In this document: piece by piece, positions 58,459 to 64,000 of the stretch
How positions within the stretch are numbered: the stretch's first letter is position 1
Layout of the letters: every line of letters begins with the position of its first letter
NCBI GenBank assembly: GCA_963580455.1
Contig: OY756969.1
Coordinates: 21,114,760 to 21,178,759 of the forward strand
Reading direction: 5' to 3'
Source of the DNA: Euonymus europaeus
Lineage: Eukaryota; Streptophyta; Magnoliopsida; Celastrales; Celastraceae
Length of the DNA: 64,000 nucleotides
Notes under the pieces: model-generated
What the model saw: only the letters and a program-made list of their open reading frames with translations
Told to the model about the DNA's origin: nothing
Databases searched by the model: none
Program-made: the position numbers and the translations under genes

Positions 58459-58850
58459 CTCTCTGTCTTTGATCTTTACGTTATTAATAATTATACAAAA
58501 CCAAAGTGTTTCTGTTCTGGTTTGGATAAATCGACTAATAAAGACTTGCCCCTTCATATACCAAATGACGTGGGACCCAGATTGGTCTACGTGGACGAAC
58601 GAATCGCCGCACACATGTGAGCTGTCTTGTTGTCTACTTGGCATGATTTAATTGGGCAATCTTCATCGGAGCAAGTGTGACAGCTCGATTCGGCTATATC
58701 GAGGATTAGACAGCATGGATCCACGTCCAGCAAGGTTCAATAATTGTCAAGATGATCAATCTGGATATACTCGAGTAGAGAAATTACAAATATTTATCAT
58801 TAATTCACACACAATTGGTGATAACGCATGTGTAATTAGTGATGAATTAA
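58459..58850. other. 5' flank of the DUF506 gene
   Basis: Between the DUF506 gene and the LTR at 58851. A tatatgaagg phrase on the minus strand near 58555 may serve as TATA box. No gene. Confidence 0.4.
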
Positions 58851-59083
58851 TGTTGGCTCAATGATTAGAATTATATAACGAGATTCGACAAACTGTCTAT
58901 TATTCGAGCAAAAAATACGAAAGTTTCACCAACACGAATGAAAATTATAAAAAAAATATAAGGAGAAAAACTTTCTACGTCAACAACTATCCACAATATA
59001 ACATATAACAACAAACAACTCGCTCACACTCCTCCCAATCAAGATGGATGACAAAGCTCCAAAGATCCCTAAAGGGTTGCTTC

Positions 59084-59681
59084 CAGGGGCGGAGCTAGCT
59101 CTTACGATTAGGGGGGGCGGGGTTCGGGGCAGCGCCCCGAAATTTTTTTTTGACATGTTTTATACAAACGAAAAAAGAGTTGTTGTAAGTCAACTACTTT
59201 ATTAATTCATTAGAAATTCACTTAAACAACTTGCATAAAACATTCAAATAACTATGTTCAATTACATAAGTGATAAGAAAATACCCCAACAATAGTTTAC
59301 CGCTTCTAAACTATAACTGTTTCCTTCGAGTCTTCATATTTTGATAATATTGGATGATAGCTTCATTAGGAACCTGATCAAAAACTTCTTTCTCAATGTA
59401 TGGAATCAAACAATCATTTAGCCATTCATCTCCCATGCGATTGCGCAATCGCTGTTTCACAATCTTCATTGCTGAAATAAATGGGCTGCCCAATAACTTG
59501 ATATGGATCAATCCATTTACTATCTAAACACACACCTTAACCCAAAATAAACAATTGAGGAGGGGCGAAAATGAACAATTGAGGAGGGGCGAAAATGAAA
59601 AATTTAAAATATATAGGATATTTTTGAAAAGTTCAGGGGGGCCACTGCCCCCCCCCTGAAATACAGGTAGCTCCGCCACTG
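59084..59681. mobile_element. Tip100-type hAT element, 598 bp, internally deleted
   Basis: Ends CAGGGGCGGAGCTAG and (inverse) CAGTGGCGGAGCTAC are inverted repeats with two mismatches. Identical 8-bp flanks GTTGCTTC (59076-59083 and 59682-59689) show a hAT insertion. Inside, a C-terminal transposase remnant remains. It inserted into the older copia LTR. Confidence 0.93.
59311..59511 (-). pseudogene. hAT transposase C-terminal remnant
   Basis: A 66-residue frame reading FISAMKIVKQRLRNRMGDEW, LNDCLIPYIEKEVF and IIQYYQNMKTRRKQL, the last residues of the Tip100/ZMYM-type transposase with its hAT dimerisation end. All upstream parts are gone, so the element depends on a partner in trans or is dead. 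Confidence 0.85.
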
Positions 59682-59852
59682 GTTGCTTCAAAGAAAAGAA
59701 TATGTCTAACTTAGTGTTAAGGTTTCAATATAATATATAGTCTATTTATACTGTACAAAAAATCCTAAAACCTCTAAATAAAAAGATCTTTTAATTTGAT
59801 TTGAATAAGACAATTTAAAGTTTCTTTCATTTTTCACCAATTAATTTCAACA

Positions 59853-61100
59853 ATCTCCACCTTGATGATAAACAAACCAAAGAAATCCAAACCAATAATA
59901 CTCCATCTGTTTCACAAGAGCACGAGACAAAAAACGAACATAAAAGTGAGAGAGCTTAAATCAAAAACTAAGTAACAAAGTAACCTCTTCAACCACGTCA
60001 ACAATTTTTAACAATTGTCTTCTCTACAAAATGTCTCATTGTTTAGGGATGAAAATTGATCACGTCCAAGACGTCTTTGAACTTTCCAATCGATACAAGA
60101 ACCTCACCCATTAGTGATGAAATTTTGTCAATAGTCTCCCTTGCCTTATCAAGTGACTCCAAAGCTATGCTTCCCAACAAATTATCATCGACCAGCTATA
60201 TTCTCTAAGAACTCTAAGCCATAGATTGAAGTTGAGTGCAGGATGAAACTCCTCTCAACAAAAGCTTCATCAACTTTTGAGAATCTGAACATCTCCTCTA
60301 AAGCTTCACATGTTTATAAGATCTCATGACACCACCTGAAACACCTTTGGTATCAACTGCACTACCTTGAAGAATATAAAGACTATCAACCTTCCTAGTC
60401 ATCATATGCACACTGATCCCCTGTTGACCTGCAAAACTTCACCTTCAGCAGAGAACCTGCAGCAAATGAAATCAAGACAACTTAAAGATATAAGATTCTT
60501 CTTTAAAGCTAAAACATGACAAACACCATCCAAAATTCTAAGTGCTCAACCATGCAACCTAATCCAAATTGAATGTTTTTCAACAATCTGGCAAGGTTTA
60601 TTGTTGCTCAACATAATTGTACCATTTTCAACTAATTTTTAGCTCGATGAGGAGACAGGTGAACAATACTCCTAGAATCTAAAATACATTACTATTTCGA
60701 GAAAACCTATGGATCTGAAATAGAAAGAACATCAACCAAATCCCCTTCACCAATATTGGCTTCGACACATGTAGCTTGCTTGCGACCTTCAAACTTTGGG
60801 CACTCTGATTTTATTTGTCCAAACTGATAACAATAGGAGCACTCGACACTTTTGGCATATTTTCTAGTCTTTTTTGAAACCACTTCCACCCTTTACAAAT
60901 GAATTTGTAACTTGCACAACACTATTCTCACCATTCAACTTGGTCCTTTAACTCCATCGAGTTCAAAGATGATTTAACCGAAATCACTTTCATTGGTTTT
61001 AATACAAGACATACATCATCGACATTTGACATGGTGTCTCATGGCTTGCTCGAATATTCTTGTAACACATTTATAATATTCCTGCATTATTGAAGTTCGT
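59853..61100 (-). mobile_element. decayed copia internal region (gag remnant, polypurine tract)
   Basis: The polypurine tract lies directly above the LTR at 59853-59866. At 60707-60889 (minus) a gag piece reads CSYCYQFGQIKSECP, a zinc knuckle that has lost its His. Next come a decayed protease site (CILDSRSIVHLSS) and a gag-pre-integrase-like stretch. Integrase, RT and RNase H are missing, so most of pol was deleted. Confidence 0.65.
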
Positions 61101-61499
61101 CTAGAGATTATAACTTAGAACATTCTGTTTGATATGCATCCTATCACAATCTCTCGAATAGCGAGGGACCCAAGAAGGAGAAATAGATAAGGGTTTTTTA
61201 TGCCATGTGACGTGTTAATATGCTGGACGTTGATCCAAGGAGTTTTATTTGGTACTGGGTGGGACCTACGTGTTGGTCTAGCAAATATGAAAGAGGTTTA
61301 GGTTTGATGTTTTATTGAAAAGAACGTCGGGAAAACGCGGCGTCCAGGGAGTGGTAGAGCTATATTTTGGCATATGTGACAAGATTCCCCTCCATAATTC
61401 AAGAGAGAAAAGACAGGACAATGAGGGTAATATAGTCATTTAACTTGGCCATGATTTGCGGCGTTGAATGGAAGACAATGAACATACATTACATACGAG

Positions 61500-61857
61500 T
61501 AGGGTGACAAAATTCTCTTCAAACCCATTATCGACCTGTTGAATTCAGATTAAATTAAGTTTAAATATAAATTTTATGTTTGAAATTCAGGTCCAAATAT
61601 AAAAAATTTATCCAATTTAAAATAGGTTTATATCCAAACACAAAAATCTCTGGTCTGATCGATTTTGTTGTACATACCCTAATCCAGATTTGACTACTAT
61701 TCGATTTATTTTTTTGAATTTAAATTAATTTAGATTATGATAAATTAAGTATGTTTGAAAATATAAACATATCCGAGTTTAGACATGTAAATATCTAATT
61801 AAACACTGTATGTTATCTGATGCGGATCGATTGAGACATGAATTTTTGCCACCCCTA
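61500..61857. mobile_element. hAT-type MITE, 358 bp
   Basis: Ends TAGGGTGACAAAATTC and (inverse) TAGGGGTGGCAAAAATTC are inverted repeats. Flanks CATACGAG and CATACGTA match at 6 of 8. The ends are related to those of the MITE at 20625, and the AT-rich interior (caaatttagatataaattttatgtt type) recurs at 46680 and 56800. Confidence 0.75.
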
Positions 61858-62331
61858 CATACGTACAGGTTGTAAGGTCTATCGACCTCGTTTGACCTCC
61901 TAAATTAGATGAAGATTAATTAACCTGATTCATGTTAGGTTAGGTAAAAAGACAATTGATCGATCAACTGGAAAATTTAAAGCAGTCGTCTATATATATG
62001 TAAACCTAACTCGCTCATGTTGTCTCCTTCACCTTGTCCTCGTCTAGGAAGAGCTTATTCATAAACTAGAAAGAAAAACAAAATAACTGGCTCATATTTA
62101 CAGAAGAGTAACTAGCTACAATCCAAGATTTGCAGATCATAATTATTCACTCTCTCTCTCTCATTTATAATGCCATAGATATTATTAATTAGTTATTTAC
62201 AGGTGACTCTTAATTAAGGGCAATTATCTATATATTATCTTGATGTGATATTATTAATTAGTTATTTATGCTCCATTTGATAGAACTTATAAACTGTAAA
62301 AATGAGATAGCTTATGATGTGAAATAAGATA
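61858..62331. other. intergenic, nothing recognised
   Basis: AT-rich spacer between two MITEs, with a CT tract at 62152-62162. Confidence 0.4.
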
Positions 62332-62667
62332 CTCCCTCCGTCGTTATTTGATAGGCTGTAGTTCTATTTTGGTTTGTCCCAAATTATAACTCACTTTCTT
62401 ATTGAAAATAAGTAAAAATGACTTATTTACTAATCTACTTTCATTTATTATGCATCTTTATGAACAAATAATATTCCACAACTTTTCATATTCTTAAAAC
62501 ACATGCACATTCTTTTATTCTCAATAAATTAGGTGTGAGTGTAGTAGTCTTAATGAAGGGTGTATTAGGAAATAAAATTAATAAAATTTATTATTTTAAT
62601 GATATTAATTAATTTTATTTTAATTTATGTAAAAAAACAAATAAACCTATCAAATAGAGACAGAGAG
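62332..62667. mobile_element. Stowaway-like MITE, 336 bp, diverged
   Basis: Left end CTCCCTCCGTCGTTATTTGATAGG; right end inverse CTCTCTGTCTCTATTTGATAGG. TA precedes the left end; the right flank is CA, so the duplication has decayed. Non-coding. Confidence 0.8.
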
Positions 62668-64000
62668 CATAGTTTAATTATAAACTGTGAAAGGAAAAAA
62701 AAAAGGTCAAGTGTTTTGTGAAACTTATAGTTGCCAGTAACTTATAAGCCATATAAAATCTATTACATTTAATTTTATTTTTTGGTAAAATTTTCGTTTA
62801 CTTTTATTATAAAGTTTATAAAATTATATATAATATAAAATATTCTTCAACTTGAAGTGTTTTTTTACCAAGTATAAATGACATATGTTTATCTTACTTT
62901 TGGAGTGTTTTTTATTTTCTTTTCCTTCAAGTATTTAGTTACTCTAAAGTGTCTTGGGAGTACTTTTTATTCTTATCATGATCAACAAAAGAATTACAAT
63001 GAAAATGACTCTATTAGTGGATATTTTACATTATTTTTTTTATATATACCTACATGGAAAGGTAAGTTGACAGTAATATATTCGAAGCCTTTTGCTTTTA
63101 ATTATATATTTTAAAAAAGGAGGCAATCTTATTGAAATCTTGCCTCCTTTCATCTCTACATGTATTTTTTTTTGTCCTTCGTAGAAAAAACAATGACACA
63201 ATAGGAGCCATGCCCCACTGAGTCGTCACTTAGTGCATATATGGCCTATTGATACCGTCCTTGTAAAGAGTAGTTTCCTATCTATCATAATTATTCCAAG
63301 CTGATTCACATTCATGATATTATTGTACGTTTTGAGTTTATTGATTTTCGTGGATATATTGATGTGTTATGTCTTACCTAATAAGAGAACAACTAAAGGT
63401 CGTTTCGATATCATGTATAAAATCCCAAGCTCATTCACACCTGAGATATTGTTCGGTACGAGTTTATTGTTTATCGTGGATACATAGGGTCTACATGACT
63501 TTGTTCTTCATGAACCGTCTCACTTAATGATATTTAGGTTCATTCCAAGAAATAGACCTCTTGATTTGATAGGGACACGAGTTTCCTTAAAAACTATATC
63601 ACTCGGAATACCCAAGCGATGTTGGACTTTCAATTCTAACACAATGACAGACAGTTCTAATAAATATCTGCACTCCCAAGTCTCACTTTTTTTTTAATAG
63701 ACAACAATATGATACAAGTTATCCTTTGTACACTCGATATGAGCCTAAACTCGTGTCTTGAGGCCTTCGTGCACAAAAGTTTTATATTTGCCAACTTGAT
63801 AAATTAGATCAAAGTTCAACATGGCTACATGAATATTGTTTGAAGTGGGAAAAAATTCATAAATATTTTTGAGTTATGTAGTTAGGACCTTAGGGGTTAG
63901 ACTCGAAATTCAGCACCACCCTATCACTCAAGTGGTTCCCAAATCCTACCCAACCACTCTCTCAATTATTACTGAATATATAATTCCATTCTCCAATAGT
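62668..64000. other. intergenic, no recognised gene
   Basis: AT-rich. A terminator-like hairpin lies at 63116-63150. Bases 63296-63360 and 63421-63485 are direct relatives (aagctSattcacaY, gagtttattg, cgtggata) about 127 bases apart, possibly an old LTR piece. No coding feature. Confidence 0.4.
63116..63150. repeat. perfect hairpin, 11-bp stem
   Basis: AAAGGAGGCAA (63116-63126), 13-nt loop, TTGCCTCCTTT (63140-63150), followed by T-rich sequence. Confidence 0.8.

Larger units (their letters stand above)
58851..59852 (-). repeat. copia LTR (minus strand), interrupted by a hAT element
   Basis: Read on the minus strand, TGTTGAAATTAATTGG starts at 59852 directly after a polypurine tract (aaggtggagatt), and CCAACA ends it at 58851. 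A TATA box (tataaatag) lies near 59750. Without the 598-bp hAT and its 8-bp duplication, the LTR is about 396 bp. The lower end is inferred from the TG...CA rule. Confidence 0.62.

Overview
This is a nuclear segment from a dicot plant. Its genes have GT-AG introns, TATA boxes and plant-only families (Dof, VQ, arabinogalactan protein, DUF506). About seven compact genes sit in AT-rich, transposon-filled DNA. I cannot name the species from the sequence. All exon structures were read by eye; each joins in frame and is free of internal stops.

Layout. 1.9-3.9 kb (+): an eight-exon mitochondrial carrier closest to the basic amino acid carrier BAC1. 5.2-6.8 kb (-): 3' end of a LINE. 6.9-9.2 kb: foldback DNA, an ~80-bp tandem repeat and an LTR remnant. 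9.7-16.6 kb (+): a copia element with 5' LTR, primer-binding site and gag-pol, joined inside RNase H to a second, more decayed copia. 18-20.5 kb: a SINE and non-coding DNA. 20.6-21.06 kb: a hAT-type MITE with perfect 8-bp target duplication. 21.5-22.7 kb (+): a Dof factor of the DOF1.4 type. 23.8-28.4 kb: SINE, foldback and LTR remnants. 29.2-30.1 kb (-): a second Dof gene. 31.9-32.7 kb (+): ribosomal stalk protein P3, with duplicated GGCCCA elements and a telo-box upstream. 34.7-35.5 kb (-): a VQ4-like protein whose promoter abuts a MULE that contains another MULE that contains a Tourist-like MITE. 38-39.2 kb: LTR and gag remnants. 44.4-45.3 kb (-): a His/Pro-rich AGP30/31-type cell wall protein. 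47 kb: LINE tail. 49.5 kb: Stowaway MITE. 51-53 kb (-): a Raf-like protein kinase. 57.3-58.5 kb (-): a DUF506 protein. 58.9-61.1 kb (-): a copia remnant whose LTR was hit by a Tip100-type hAT. 61.5-64 kb: two MITEs and non-coding DNA.

The genes do not form a pathway. What links them is ancestral gene order: from memory of Arabidopsis, VQ4, AGP31 and DOF1.4 lie together on chromosome 1 (At1g28280-28310), and a VQ gene, AGP30 and BAC1 lie together on chromosome 2 (At2g33780-33820). This window carries BAC1, DOF1.4-like, VQ and AGP genes on one segment, as expected of a locus lacking that duplication-and-loss history. I found no credible undescribed biological system. The most notable items are the nested MULEs at the VQ promoter, the chimeric copia, the duplicated promoter module of the P3 gene, and a dispersed ~80-bp repeat family.
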